From Eremophila alpestris peregrina (Eukaryota > Chordata > Aves > Passeriformes > Alaudidae): a stretch of 64,000 nt of DNA. A program made the translations under genes and the position numbers. The DNA is taken from the NCBI GenBank assembly GCA_009792885.1, contig WMCF01000025.1:11124123-11188122 (forward strand), in the 5' to 3' direction. Within the stretch, counting starts at the first letter, position 1, and every line of letters begins with the position of its first letter. The notes beneath the pieces are model-generated. The model did not search any database and had not been told where the DNA came from. It saw only the letters and a list, made by a program, of their open reading frames with translations. This document shows positions 17,257-31,100 of the stretch, piece after piece.

Positions 17257-17473
17257 CTATTAAGGTATGAAATACAGCAGCTACAGCGCCAGCCACAACC
17301 ATGCACAAAACTGCTTTGGTCCTGTCTCTCTTGCTGTTCACAAACACCAGACCTACATTTTTGAAGTCACTCATGGGGCCCGTGAAGAACTTCATCAGGG
17401 AGTATGCCAGCCCATAGCTGGCCAACATTTCCACAGCATCCTCCTTGACAGCAGCGATGCCCCTGTTCAAGGC
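17257..17473 (-). CDS. ANKH: ANKH exon 2 (coding, residues about 33-105)
   Basis: This internal exon of 217 nt (72 codons plus one base) begins ALNRGIAAVKEDAVEMLASY, continues GLAYSLMKFFTGPMSDF and VFVNSKRDRTKAVLCMVV, and ends AAVFHTLI. The acceptor is CAACAG|GCCTTG above 17473, preceded by a pyrimidine-rich tract. The donor is ATAG|GTAAGG with GT at 17256-17255, leaving one base to be completed by exon 3. The only difference noticed from the human segment as I recall it is Ile to Val in AGAxAAV. The frame is open upstream of the acceptor, but the match stops there. No start codon belongs here: the 32 N-terminal residues are in exon 1, which is not in this window. Confidence 0.97.
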
Positions 17474-20400
17474 CTGTTGAGACACAGAAAGAGCAAATGA
17501 TGTAGCACATGTGGAAGGGCACCAAACACTATCTCCCGCATCTGGTTTCTGAAGGAACAAACAAGTTTAGCTGTCATTGTTTTCCCCCAACCTGGACTTT
17601 ATTTCTCTGGATTCAGCAGCAGTAACTTGTGACCTGTGACACAGGTAAAATAGTTTAATACAGACTAAATGCAAGTCAAGCAGACTTGAAGATAAGGTGT
17701 CTATTTCTGAAGTATATAATGGAACTTCTGCCATACCAGAAGTCAGTCTCTTTCCTTTTTAGAGTAGTTGTATGACCTGCTAATAGTCATGAACCATTGA
17801 AATACTGTTCTGATGTTTCAGCTATGATCTCAACAGAGCATAGTCCTTGCAGCTCATCTTAACAGGAAAACTCTCTGACATATGCTCAAAGTTGAGGAGC
17901 TAAAAATCATTTTCCATGTAACAAGCTTTTTACAGCACCCCATGAAATTGTTGTGAATAGCTGATATTAGTCATTACAAAATGAGGCCAAATATGTATGT
18001 GATTAAACATAACTATCTCCTTTCATGTAGCTGACATATGCATATTTGTGTACATACAAATTTGTGTGTTTGTATCTGATACCTTATTCATTTATACCCC
18101 CTCGAAGGAAGTTTAAAAAGAACTACAGCATGTCTCTTTCAAGACATATTCAGGTACAACTAACTTACTAATTTATTCTAGGTCTGTGTTTAGGAAATGT
18201 CTGCCAATTAATCACTGAGAATTACATGGATTATTTTTATAACTAAGGTGAGCTGTAAAAAACATGTGTAACATTCCTTCAGATTCCAGATTGAACCAAA
18301 ATGCTTCTAAAGTATTGACTAAAAATGTCAGAATGATAAATTTTATCTGCAGCGTGACAGCATCAATCATCTGGTACACCCAGCAAACTGTTAAAACAAT
18401 ATTAGATTCATAAAGCATGAAGGATGAAACATGATTTGTTTTAACAAGTATTTAGTTCCTACGGGTTACAGCTGATGTGTGTTGACAGGGCTGCGGCAAT
18501 GAGGCCAACCAGGAACATCTCGCCAAGCCACCACCCAAACCTCACTCACACTTAAACAGTTCTAATAGCACTTTATCTGAATGAACAAACCAGCTAGAGT
18601 ATCATCAGGTAATTGTGGTGAAGTCCTTCCATTTCAAATGTAAGCATAAGCTTTTTGTTGCAGTTATTTATTTTCCTCTCCAAAGATCATACAAGCAACC
18701 AACTCCTATTGACTTAAAAAGAAGCTGCATCCCTGAAGTAGAAATGAGCATTTTTCCTTCTGTTCTTTTCCACTCTTTCTGTAAGACATTCCTAATTTTT
18801 GAAACTAAAGCTGCACTGTCAACATAGCAAAAAGCTGTAGAAAATACCAACTTCTCCACCTTTGATATCTGCCAAATCTCTCTCTTTTAATGTGCTCTGA
18901 CCTGAATGCCTGAGGCTCCAAGTGTTTTCATCTGTCTTGCTCCAGTTTGTTCTTTCCTGAAAACACCATGTGTTAGATATGGAATACCTGCAGCTGCTAT
19001 GTGTAACTTTTCCTGGGATATGGAAAATTCCATCTATTGCATTCATATCAGTTCAAATTATATTAAATCTGCTGATGCCAAAAGCACTAGTGTGTGCACA
19101 ACACTGTATTCAAACAATTTGTGAATGACTGTGGCCTCTGAAATGAATAGTCAAGTGTAGCTGTCTTTTGCAATGATACTTGTGCTGGTGAAGTAATCAG
19201 TTCCAAGGTGCATACAGAGCCACAATCTTCCAATTTCAACTTGCTAAAAAGATGCTCAATCTCCTAACTGCTGTTGCCAGTAATACAAAAATAGCCTTAA
19301 ATTATGCCAAATAAAAGGTTCCTTGATCATGGCCCTTCCCCTCTTTTTTCTTCTGTCAAGAATGAAATATTTCTGGCAGCTTCAATTCAAACAGCTAACC
19401 AATCTCAGGCAGGCTAGTTAAAAAAGCTTCTCATCACATGTAAACAGCTGAATTATTTCCAGCAGTTTCACAAGCACAAGTGCTTCCTTCCTGCTTTGTA
19501 CAACTACAGAGTACCAGAGTCTGTGGAGGATGGTAATCCACTTTTGACAAGGTCAAGGGATAAACACAGCTTTAAGAAATAACTTTTTGTCAAGAGGCAT
19601 GGCACTATGATCCCTCTGCAGAGAGAGAAATCTTTGCCTAGCAGAGACCTCATGCCAGTGAAAACAGCTCCATATGACTCTGGCTCCAGGGTAGCTAAGT
19701 TTTTCCATCTAAGTAGGGCAGAAAGACCTGAGCACTCCTCTTTCTCTCTCTCTCTGGTTTTACTGATCTCTTTTGAATGAACAGATGACAGCCAAGTAGA
19801 TAACTTCTGAGTAATCTTCCCTGGAGACACTCTGTGTACCAGGTAAGGTAAACTGGCAAAGTCCAAAAGGGACTTTTGTAAGAGATATGTTGCCATTAAT
19901 TTTACTCATGTGGAATGCCTGGCTGACATGATGAAATACTCCAGAGGCTAGCCCTGAAAAAGCAATCCTTCTAAATGCTTCTTTGGAAAGATCCTTAGGA
20001 AATGAACAGTCAATAGGGCTGTGTTTAGGGATGGTTTAGCTTCTGTAGCCTTTTCCCTTTTCACTTTAAGATGACAATATAAGACTCTTCTTCCTGAATT
20101 TTCAAACTCCCTATGAAAACTTGCTTAGCTTTTCTACCCTATGTACTTCCAAATTTTTTTGCTGCTGAAGCTGTTGACATTATACTTGATACCCTAAAAT
20201 TCACAAGAAATCTCAGATAACTCATAAAGCTGCTTTGGTGTGCAGTATGAAAGACACAGACCCTTGATCCATCATGGCATGCCAGCCATGCAGTTGGCAA
20301 TCCTCCAGTCTAATTTCCTGTTAGATTTGCAATTAGATCTGTCATAAAGGAAGGCAATATAAACCAGGGCAAGGCCTCCCTCTTTTTAATCTGACTCTAT

Positions 20401-23400
20401 TATGAACACTTTTTATGAGAACAGAAATCAATAACAAAAGTTCATCAGTACCATCTGTACCACAAAAAAGCACACCTCTGCAAAGATTAGTGTAGCTTGT
20501 CAGTGAAGTCACACAGAACTAGGTAGCAATAATACTAACGACAATATTTAACACAGCATGTTAGCTTGATCATGCACATTTCAGGTGTCATCCTACTTTG
20601 AACTGGCTCATTCACCCCATATGTGATGAGATAACTAGGCAATCCAGATGCTAGAAGACTGTTGGTGACATCACCCTCACCTGAGTTCTTAATCTAATCT
20701 CACCTCACTAATCTAATACAGTAGTAGGTTAAAATGTCATAGTAAAGTGCAATTAATCAAATGTGATTAAAACAAAGCCATAAGCATTGCTAACCCTTCT
20801 AGAAATAACAGAAAAAATCCCCACAGAACACTTCCAGGCAGAGCACAGTCTGGTAGACACATGGACAGGTTAGCTGAAGTAAGTCATATTCCTAAAATAC
20901 TTCTCAAAAAGGCAGGCACCAAGATATAGAGTTACTTCTATGCAATGTCTTCTATAACACATTTGTTACCACTAGAAAGATGAAATCTTTACTAGAGGAC
21001 CTGCTAACAACCCTTTGGACCTTTTTTTTAATGAATAATTGTGTGCTGTCTTTAATGTTCACTAAAATCAGAGAGGACTAGCATTTTTAAATTCCCATCC
21101 AAAAGACTGAAGTCAGAGGAATATCAAATACACTTAACTACATTGCAAGCCAGTAACCACATCTTTACAACTGAGTACTGCAACTGGCTTTAGCCTCTTA
21201 GAAGGAACATATGAAACCTCTATCAAATTTCTAGGACATGCATAATGGATGAACCCAACAAACGTTTGCATGCAAAAGCCGTGATTTGAAAAGAAACAGT
21301 TGTGAGAAAAATGTCAAAGGTCTAACTTGTCCTATTTTGCATGAACTTTTAGCACTATTCACTAATGTTGGCAGAAAAAGGTCTGGTTCCAATCTAGGGC
21401 TACACACCTCTTTGCCAAAAATTCAAAGGCTGTCTCTTAAGCTGGCTCAACAGAGTTTGACCATTGCTCGAATGATCCTCCCTTCCCAGGGACTACTGGA
21501 TGACTGATATTTTACTTTGTATTGGTTTAGAGGTATAAAAAAATTTTAAAAATCCACCATGAAAGCAACATCTATTGCACAAGTTTTCTTCTGCTTTTAA
21601 AACTGATTATTACCTACATACCACCTACATTTAACTAGTCTGCATTTAACTATGCAACATTTTCTACTTCATTTGAAGTTAAATACTGACTGTGCAGTCA
21701 ATATTTGACCCCAGTGCATGTGCTATAAACAGGACAAGGAGGAGGACATAAAATCCAAGAAATGTAATTTTTGTCAGTGCTCAATTTTGCTTATCCCAGA
21801 AAAGCAGAATGTGACATACTGGAAGATGGCAGGTTCCTACAGCTTGTTTTTCTGCCTGAGATGTTTTCAAGTCTCTTCAGGCCAGTTATCTACTTAGAGG
21901 TGACATCAAAAACCTGCTCAATTTGGCAGTATCTTGGCCAAATGCATGTTTGGTTCAGCAAACATTTGTAATGTGTTACCCTTCCCTGCACATATCTTTC
22001 TTCCTGCCTGGTATTCCCTAAGAAAACAGAAGAGAACCAAAGTATCTAGTTAAAGAGCAAGCTGATGTAGGGAACAGGCATTCTCCTGTGTCAAATAATC
22101 TCTCTCCTGATGACTCTTGGCTGAGTTTTCATTAACTAAATCCTGTCACACTGAAACCTTCAGCATCAAATGTACCAGCTGGCTCTGGCTGTTCTGCCTC
22201 CTGCGGTCACCACTGCAGGAACTGTGCTGCCAGAAGGATGGACACCTGACAGATCTGATGCTCTGAAAGCATGGCATTACTGGATCACTGTGTAGGTGCT
22301 GAGTGCTAGTGAGTGCTATTGCAGCTGCACCTCTGCTTCTGGATGGGTTTCTCAAAAATGCAGGAGCACCATAGGCAATCTGAGATAAACAGGTAGTGCT
22401 CTGACATAGGCCTGTGGGAGACCTCCATGGACACAGGTATAGAAGTGAGAGAAAACTGGGGAAAAATAACACACACACATTTATTTGGGGTCAAGAAGAT
22501 TGCCCAAACATACTGCATGAAGAGAGCCCTGCAAGGGATAGAGGGAGTCAGACCTTGTATCTTGAAAATTATGATTGAAGAGTGTTTATTCTTTTGGGTC
22601 TTTTGAGGAGGAGTTGGTGTTTGTTTTGTTTTGTTCTGCAATGCTTTTACCCTAATTCAGTATCTCTAATTTTGGGTCAGCATCTGTTGTAGCTATGTGT
22701 CAGATGTCTGAAATGCCATCTGAGGTAAATTCTTATCAGCCCACAATTAACACACTCCACTTTCCCCCTGCTCCATTACTAAAGCTGGCTGTGGGAGGAC
22801 AGCCAGTCACCCCCATCCACAGTGCTTGAAGGGCTGACATTGGTTCAATGAGAACCAGAGAAATGATCCTAGTCTTCAGAAAGAGACCAGAGCTCTGAAC
22901 CCCATCTGAAGGAAGACAAAATGCCTGTCCTGAGAGAGGAACACTTTGACATCCTTGTGGTATGGGGCCTGTCTCTGGAGAGAATGTCCAGAAGAGCGTT
23001 AAGACTGACCTGAAAATGAGCGCTGAAATTCTTCTGTTGCTTGCTGATTTTTAATTCACAATAAAGAGCAACTGTCACATTTTCTCTTTAAAAAAAGTTA
23101 GTGTACAAAAAAAATCAATCCAATTTATTCTGTCTGCTTAAGTAATGAGAATGTGACCTAGAAGAAGAATGCTCATATACCCTGTGAAACAACAAACAAG
23201 CCATGAAAACTAAAATGCCATTGGTTGCAGTGGAAACTAGAATGGCATTGGTTGCAACTTTTTCCCCATTCACCTTCCTGAGCAGCAAAGAAAAGCACAC
23301 TTCTGCAAGGTTCTTACTCTAACAGAAATGCCTGTTAGTCTGTGATCATGATCAGGATCTCAGTTCTACTTGTTGACACTAGCCAGTCGCTATCCAATGT

Positions 23401-25000
23401 CCAAGCTGTGTGCCTAAATCCAAAGCAACATCATTCTAGAGCACTTGCAGCTTTCACTTGACCTGGGATGCATCAGGGAACTGTACCTTTAAACAGGCAC
23501 AGCCAGGAGGTGCAGGAATAATTAGAGCAGCAGTGGCAACAGTCACCTGAGTGAAAATGGAAAATCTTTCTCACTGCAAAAATTAAGGCAGAAGAGGACA
23601 TGTCTGGGAGCTGGAGGAGCAGCTATGGCACACTGCCCTAGGACACCTACTGCCTGTGGGTAGATTCATGAACAACAGGTGACAGCACAATGAGGCAGAG
23701 AATAATACACAAACCACAGATGATAGTGGTGCAGGACCACAGGAAAGAAACCAGACTCAGTGAAGCCAAAAAGCAGCTCATTTCAAACTACATTTGACAA
23801 AGTTCCAGAATATTTATGACAGGGAGCAATCTTGGAGAGGTGAATCAGCTGCTGCAGATGGTTGCCTCCCTGTGGGATGTGGAGAACACTGACCCCAAAG
23901 CCCAGAGAGCAATGAGCCATGGCTGTGGGAAGCTCTCCAGGACACACACCCTTGTGTGGAACAGGGATGCCTGACACCAGCATGAAGGAGACTCAAACCA
24001 CTGCCATTTCCACTGATGTCTGAAAGAAACATGACTCCTGAGGTGAGACCATAAGCTTTAACTTTTCCTGGCCTTTTTTAAGCAAGCAATGCTTCTAGGG
24101 GAACAGGACAAAAGCAATGTCAGAGATATTCCTCTGCATTCTGACTTCCCTGGTATCCTCTGACTGATGCTAACCAATTTTCCAAAATTTATTCAAGGGG
24201 AAACCTGCAAGGGAATGCTCTGTTCCCAAAGCAGTGAGCAAGCTTTTCATTCAGGTTTCCTTGGAGCTAATCTGCAAAGGTGAGAAGCATTTGGGATTAA
24301 GTTGCATAAGCATGGCAAACTGTGGGCTGAGGTTATTTGTCTTCAGATCTTCTTGATGCCAAAGACTCATTCTCCTCTCAAAAGCTCTTTCTGTTTCTAA
24401 GCCTAGGAGTACAGACAAATAAAACAGAGACATAAATTGAGACATAGAAAACTAGGAGAAGGTTGGTTCCCTGTCTCTTCAGAATGCCCAGTGGAATAGC
24501 TAGCATTTCTTCACCAAATTCAATTTTGATTACTTTTAAATGCTAGAAAACACTGGGGAGGATACAAATGCATATCTTGTGTATCTACACACGAAGAATA
24601 TCTGCCTTAATCACAAGTGATACAGTATCTACAGCAGTGCTCCTTCTTTTGTTTTTAATTTCCCACAGAAAAAGGCTCTGTTATCTTCTGCACATTATAT
24701 CCCCAAAGTAAAAAATAAGCTGATTTACTATCAGTTGCACATTTCATAAAATCACTTCTTCTCATGTTTATAAATTAAATCTCTGCAAGGATTGTTATAA
24801 GACTTGTTCATATGCACACAGCAAATCTAATCAACACAGGTCCTGCACCTGTCAGTCTCTCACAGCTCTGGCATATTGCCTTTTTATTAGCACTAACTCA
24901 GTCTTTGCTGAAATACTGGTCATGGCTCTCTCACCCTGAAATGGAGAGTGCCACTTTCTCCATGATTACACCTCACTTGGCTACAAAGAGTATGGACAGG
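17474..25000 (-). other. ANKH: ANKH intron 1, segment A
   Basis: This is the 3' part of intron 1, ending at the exon 2 acceptor. It holds a short CT-dinucleotide run near 19743-19755 and a 27-bp-period tandem duplication at 23207-23260. A 130-codon minus-strand open frame (19504-19896) and two overlapping frames of about 110 codons near 22146-22641 have no recognisable domains. I see no mobile element in this segment. Confidence 0.85.
23207..23260. repeat. Two-copy tandem duplication, 27-bp period
   Basis: Two adjacent copies both begin AAACTA and contain CATTGGTTGCA. The first 23 bases of the copies (23207-23229 and 23234-23256) differ at two positions, while the last four bases of each unit have diverged. 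It is a simple local duplication with no known function. Confidence 0.85.
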
Positions 25001-25135
25001 TTCAGGTTGGAAGGGGCCCTGGGGGCCAGCTGAAAGTGCTGCCACAGGCTGAACATCTGGGAGATGTTGTGGAGACCCCACACCTTCCCTAGACAACCAC
25101 CTGAGAGGACTCATCCTGACCTTTAACTTCTCACC
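25001..25135 (-). mobile_element. CR1 LINE 3' fragment (degenerate)
   Basis: The plus strand reads CAGGTTGGAAGGGGCCCTGG, then GTTGTGGAGACCCCACACC, then CTAGACAACC and TCATCCTGACCTTTAACTTC. This resembles the reverse complement of the avian CR1 3' region (GGTTGGAAGGGACC, then GACTCCACAACCTC and CTGGGCAACCTG as I recall it). The element would therefore be sense on the minus strand and 5'-truncated, as is usual for CR1. The boundaries are approximate and the copy is diverged with gaps. The call rests on recalled consensus wording, so confidence is moderate. Confidence 0.6.
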
Positions 25136-28100
25136 AAAACTGGCAGCTGAAGGTCCACATTTGCCTCCCTTGCATATTGAAGCTTGCTAGCACCAGCCTA
25201 GCTCCACTTCCCTTGTGTTCCTTTCTTTTCCTGAAAGATTTTTTGTTTCATCGTTCAGGACCACTTCTCCTCACTTTCACCAAAGAGCTTGTCCTCCACA
25301 TCAACTCACCTATGTTTTTACCTCATGGCAAGAAATTATTTAGCTCCACTTGTCTTCTAATTTTCAGCCCCTCTGTTCAGTATTTTTAGTAATTTAAACG
25401 CTGTATTTGTTTCTTTTGTATTTCTACACTTATGCCTTGCATATGAAGCCAGGCCTCTGCTTTCGCATGTTTTCACACAACCAGCTTTCTTAACTCATAT
25501 TTTTTCACATAAGGTCACCTGACACTCACAATTACAAGATCCTGTATGTAGTGTAAATCCATTTTTTTTTCACTTAAAAAATACTCAAATAGGAAAAATA
25601 AAAAATCCAAGCAAACACTTCAACATATCTGCATAAGTACTTTTGCCAGCTGAAAGATTGTGGAAAATTAATGAGGTTTGTCCCTGGCCTTGTAGATTTT
25701 TAAAAACATTTTCTGTACATTTTTCAAGCTATATAAAATCTTGATGCATAAAGCATTTGGTGAAAATTTCTGAAATTTGGTGGAAGCTATCAAAAATGCC
25801 TTTAAACCAGACCAAAAACTTGGCCAAGCACCTGCAAAATATGAGTTGCACAGGTTCAGTAAAGCTTGTTAAACTACTTTAACTGCACAGTAATCTTGCC
25901 TATATTCCAGCTGTGCTGTGTGGTCCTGGGCGTCAAGTTTAGAGCAGTGAAGGTCAAGCATCAACACACAGCAGAGACCACACAGGTTCAAGTCCTTAAG
26001 GAACCAGGAGACAAAAACAGTACCTGTATTTGCTCAAAGCAATGGGCAAAGTATTTCTGTTTCCACAGACTGAAGCTGCAGTACCCTACTATTAATTCTT
26101 TCTCTCGGGAATTGTGAGGTGATTGATCCTCCAGTTTTGCCTCTTTTGGACAGGAGCCTAGAGGCAAGATGAGTAAAATTTACTTTTGTTTAATTTCTCT
26201 TATTTCTATACACTTTCCACTCTTTATTAATGATTCAGAGCCCATGTCCTCCTACATGGAAGACAAATAATTGACATATCCTCTCAATTCCCTTTCTGTG
26301 TGGATTTTAAGGGATGTAATAATTACACCCAGAAAACTCTGTGAAAGCCCACAATCCAATTCAACGCCATTAATACTGCAGCAAACCTTTTACAATGTAC
26401 AACATGTACTATCCTACCAATTCATGGCTGCTCTGGAGATTAGTCTACTGCTGCTGTTGTTTCAAAATACTGATTTTGCCAGAACTGGTAGTCAGCTGGG
26501 AGAGGTGGGTTGCTTCACTGGAGCATGGTCATGCAAAAAAATATTTTGAGGGTTTTGTGCAAAGAATAAGAGCAAATCTGTTACTCAGAAATAAGAAGTG
26601 TGAGAATTAATTAGGAGGAGCTATCTTTTGTTATCTGCTCTTTGCCCCTTCCCTCCCCTAATGTGGTTCAAATTAATCAACAGCCAGCAGCAGACCAAAG
26701 TAAGTGTACGTCACAAACTGCAGCTCCTCTGCTGTCAGTGGAGCTAGGCAAAATATGTAAAGCAACTGAATTTCTGCTATTTAATGAACATTACTCACAC
26801 ATGATGAAAGGCTAAAGCAAACCAAAGCAAGTCTGCAGGTTTTGTTCATTCAGCATGAGCAAATGTTCTCTCTCTCACAGCAGACAGAAGAGGTAAGGAG
26901 CCTGCTGAGCAAATGCATAAAATTCTTGACTTGTCCAATGACAGGGCTTAGGAAGAAGCCTAAGTACTGCACTATGTCAAAAAACCCTGAACAATCTATA
27001 AAATACATGTCAAAGCTACTGTGATTACAAAAACTACACATAACCATCAAACAAGGCTTCTGTGCCTGACTTTGGAAGTTGGAGCTTGACCAGCTGTCCC
27101 CAAACACGTAGTACAGCCCCACCTTTGCATGTACTTAGTGCACCATGCAATTATCTGCTGTCCATTAGCTTACTCCTGACGCTTTTATCTGCCCACGTGG
27201 CCCAGCATGGGCTTGTTGCTTCTGTTCCAGGGCTTTGCCCATCTTCAGCAGAGCAGAACATATTTGAGGGCTGATGTTTTCCTCAGCTGTTGTGTCAGGA
27301 GCAGGGAGCACGGCTGGTTACGGGCTGTCATTAAGCAGCTGCTCCCTCCAGCACGCTGTCGGCTGGGCAAAGCACAGTTTGGGCTACACAAAGCTGAGTT
27401 TGTTAGGTGTGAGTGCCTGTGACTGCAAGGGTAGAGCTGCCAGAATAGCTCATGTCCTAATTGCTTGGAGGCGGCAAATAGAGGGCACCCAGATCACCAG
27501 CCTAAACACAAACTTGGTGTTTCCTCCGCTGGAAACACCCATCATAAATAAAGTCAATTACAACAGTAGGAAAACCTTTCATTTGTATCTGATTTTTTTT
27601 TTCTTTCCCTCTTCCATCCTTATACTTTGTAGCAGCTTTATTAGGATGAGATTAAAGTTACTCAGTGCACTTGAAAACAAATTGTGGATAGTGGCTGTGG
27701 TTTTATTTCTCTAAGGCTAGTGCAAAACACACTTTAAAGTATTTCCAGTTCTTACAGAACTTTCCAATACTTCAGTATCTACAGAAAGTGACAGTCTCAC
27801 TAAACCAGTAATTCTGCCTCTAAAATTTAACCTATTATATCCGTTTAAAACAAATGGAAAACAGCAGGTAAGGACGTGGGATGGAGGAGGACAGAAAGGA
27901 GAAGAGGTAGTCTTTCCCCAAAGTAAAATTTTCCCTCAGAAAATCTCGCCTTCTCTGTCCTCAGCCTAAGTTTTGAGAACCTTGGACTCCTTGCCTGGTT
28001 CCTGCAGGTGTTGTTGACAGGATTGCCTAACACTTCCTTTCAAAAATAGCTCAGCTGGTTCTCTCAGTATCCAATGACATGAAGTCAACAAGTCAACCCA

Positions 28101-31100
28101 CAATGAAATTACTGCACATGGGTTTTTCCAGGTGATGGCTATATGGAGCACAAGTAACAAAGAAGTTTCTTTAGAAATGATGCGCTCTTTTTGAAACACC
28201 CTGTTTTTCAGAAGGGGAAGCACAGCAATATTTCTACACAAGCAAGGCTGAAAATCCCCTCCTGACCTAGAAGAGTGGGATGCCAAGGGAGAACCTGATT
28301 ATTGCTGCTTATGTTATCTCATGGCAGCTGGGAGCCAAATTGCTGCTCTTATCATAAATGACTTTCTGTAACAATGGAAATATGGTGAAATACCAGTTCA
28401 TTTGAAATGCAATCAAGCTAGATATGTTCTGTCCTTACTGGATTCAATGAAAAAGGGGACACATAGCAGATGTATCAATGCTTCAAACTTTTCCTCTGTA
28501 CCTCTTGGTAACACACAAGTTTATAGAGGGAGTCAGAAAAGCATTCTTTCTGAATATACTGGGACACACAGACTGCAGAGACAGACATCCACTGGAGTAA
28601 TCTTTAAATGCCTGGCAATAATTAATTGCCTAGTATCTTCAGCAAATCCCTGGCTAGTGCTTCCACTCAGAATTCCTTAAGCAGTACTGAGGTAGTCTTC
28701 TCCACAGAGAATGAGAACCTTGCAAACCCTCATGGAGTTGGAGCAAGTCTTGTGATTTTGATTTCTATGTGTCCAGCAGGGGTGAGTCTTGATCAGAAGT
28801 GCAGTCACAAGTCAATTTGTGAGTGTTCTTGATTATGCCAAATACTTGTTATAGTTTGATGCTTAATCTCGTTTCAAAGGCGTCTACTCCTGGGTTCACA
28901 AAATACACATTTAAAAAAAAAATTAAAAAAACATCTTCCAGCTAAAGAGGTGAGCAGACATACTATGGATGGCTTCCTTCACTGAGGAACTGCTAATATT
29001 GCACAATAATTCTTAAATTGGGTTTTGCTAACAGCATCTACAGACTCCTTCAGCAGCAGAATATTCGCCACCATGAAACCCTTGACAAAGTCAATGCTCT
29101 CTTAGCCACCCAACTTAACTCCAAGCTTGGAACTTATCTTTACTGATATCCTTTCTTGTATTCCTGATGCAGTGATCTCTTCTTGCTAAAAGTGATTCTT
29201 TCAACTGGAATGAACATTTTTCTACCTCCCTAATCCCTTTAACTCCTCGATTGAATTGCACCAGTAAAATTTACTAACTCATTTTCATTTGCTTTAAACA
29301 GGCAGGAGAGTCTGACTTTTTAAGTTCAGGAAAAACATGGAGGGATTCTCAAAGCTTAAGTGAAACTGATCCTGGTGCACCATAGTGCAACAGGTAATTT
29401 TGCCTAATATGTTCTCTCTCTGAGTCACTGGTTTTAAATAATGATGTCTTTACTGAGGGATTTCAAAAGTGGTAAGAAATGCAGTGAAGAGAGACTGTCT
29501 ACCATGTTTTCAGAGCACTACTCTGCATTGTGCTGAGGTTTCATCAGGAGATCAGCCTCCCATTACAGTCCCCCTGGCCCCCAGACCAGCCTTGTTCTAC
29601 TTTCTTAAGCATTTATCCCTCTATTTCCACAAAGTCAAAAGAGATGCTATCTCTTTTCTATCTTCTCCATATGTGAGGTTTTTTGTCCTCTTGCTGATGA
29701 GCAGGGAAGTACAGAGAATGTAAAACATTAATTCAGAACAGCTATAATTTATCTCTGAATTGCTCCAATGCAAAATACAAAATTGGCTTCGGATGGGCAT
29801 CCTGCCAAGATTCTCAGGCAGGGAGAGAGAGCTAAGTGTCACACTATTGCCATTATGGGAGTTGAAAAATTGAGCTGGCTTGCTTTGATAGTGTAGCACA
29901 GCCTGTAACCTGAGTGAACACATCACTACATTTCTCTGTCTACAAGAAAAACAGGTTACAATTTATCCTTTGCTGAATCTTGAATACCAAAGAACAAAAT
30001 ACAGCTCTTGGGCTTGCTTAGTCAAGGCCTGCAGGACAGTTGGGCAAAAGCTTTAAGTACTCCCAAAACAGATTCTAAAATGAGACCATGCTAAGGCCAC
30101 CAACTTGCACAATTGGTGGTATACACCCTAGGGGTAAATAGAATGCTGAAGCTCTTCTCTTGTAGGGGTGGTGTGTAATAGCAGAATGCAAACACGTGAA
30201 TGAAGCCAATAGCACACAGCAACCCCGACAGAACTCTGCTTTTCTACTTGCATGCTAGAATAATTGAAATTAGGATATGCACAGCCACTGGTGGAGCACT
30301 TCTGGGACCTAAGTGCCAGGACAGCACTAAGACTATCAAATCTTCAGGCATAAATCAGGAACAAATTAGTCTATGCCAATCTTGACAAATAAATTCTTTC
30401 TGACATAAGGGAAATGAGGTCCTGAAACAGACCTTGCAGAGTCGTAGTGGGAGCAAGCATCTGAAATATTTTGAAGCAGGCAATGCTGGTTGTATCTTAC
30501 GACAAAAACTGAAACATATACTTGCAAAGAAAGTGAAAATTTCTTTGAGATAATGCCACATGATGCTTTTAATTGCTACTCCCTTTGGTCATGTTCTTGC
30601 TGATAATCTTGTTTGTTCTGAGCAGCATGGAAGAAACTTGTCACAAGTCCCAAAGGAAAATTTATAACTGGAGCTTAAATGAGGTTATAATCTGCTTGAA
30701 TTCAAGAAATGATCTAGCTTAGGAACTGCAGTTTAAGAACTGTAGAAGTGTTGTGGGATGATCCTCCAAAGGACTGTTATTTGGCAATTGTGATCCTAAA
30801 GAGGAGGATCTTCAAAACTGTAAAAGCATAATTTCTACAACAGGTGTTTATAGACTTTAGTGATGCTGCACAGCACACATATTTTCTAAACTTTCTATTT
30901 GGAACTCTTTGATCCAAAGAGTCAAAACCACGACTGTGACAAGAGTTAAGTGAATGACACCTCTCTTGAATAGTCTAACTTGGGGGTCAGATGATCCAAA
31001 AAAGAGCCTTTCTCTTGGATCATCCCAGATTTACTGCAGGCAGTGAATTCCCTGGGATTGGTGACTCTACCGTGATGACAGTGTAGCCCAGGACTCTTAA

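Noticed and set aside
19504..19896. 130-codon minus-strand open frame
   Set aside because: No domain or splice context is visible, and the length fits chance.
22146..22641. Overlapping minus-strand open frames of 110 and 111 codons
   Set aside because: They overlap in different frames, contain low-complexity lysine/threonine runs from A-rich DNA and match no family I know.
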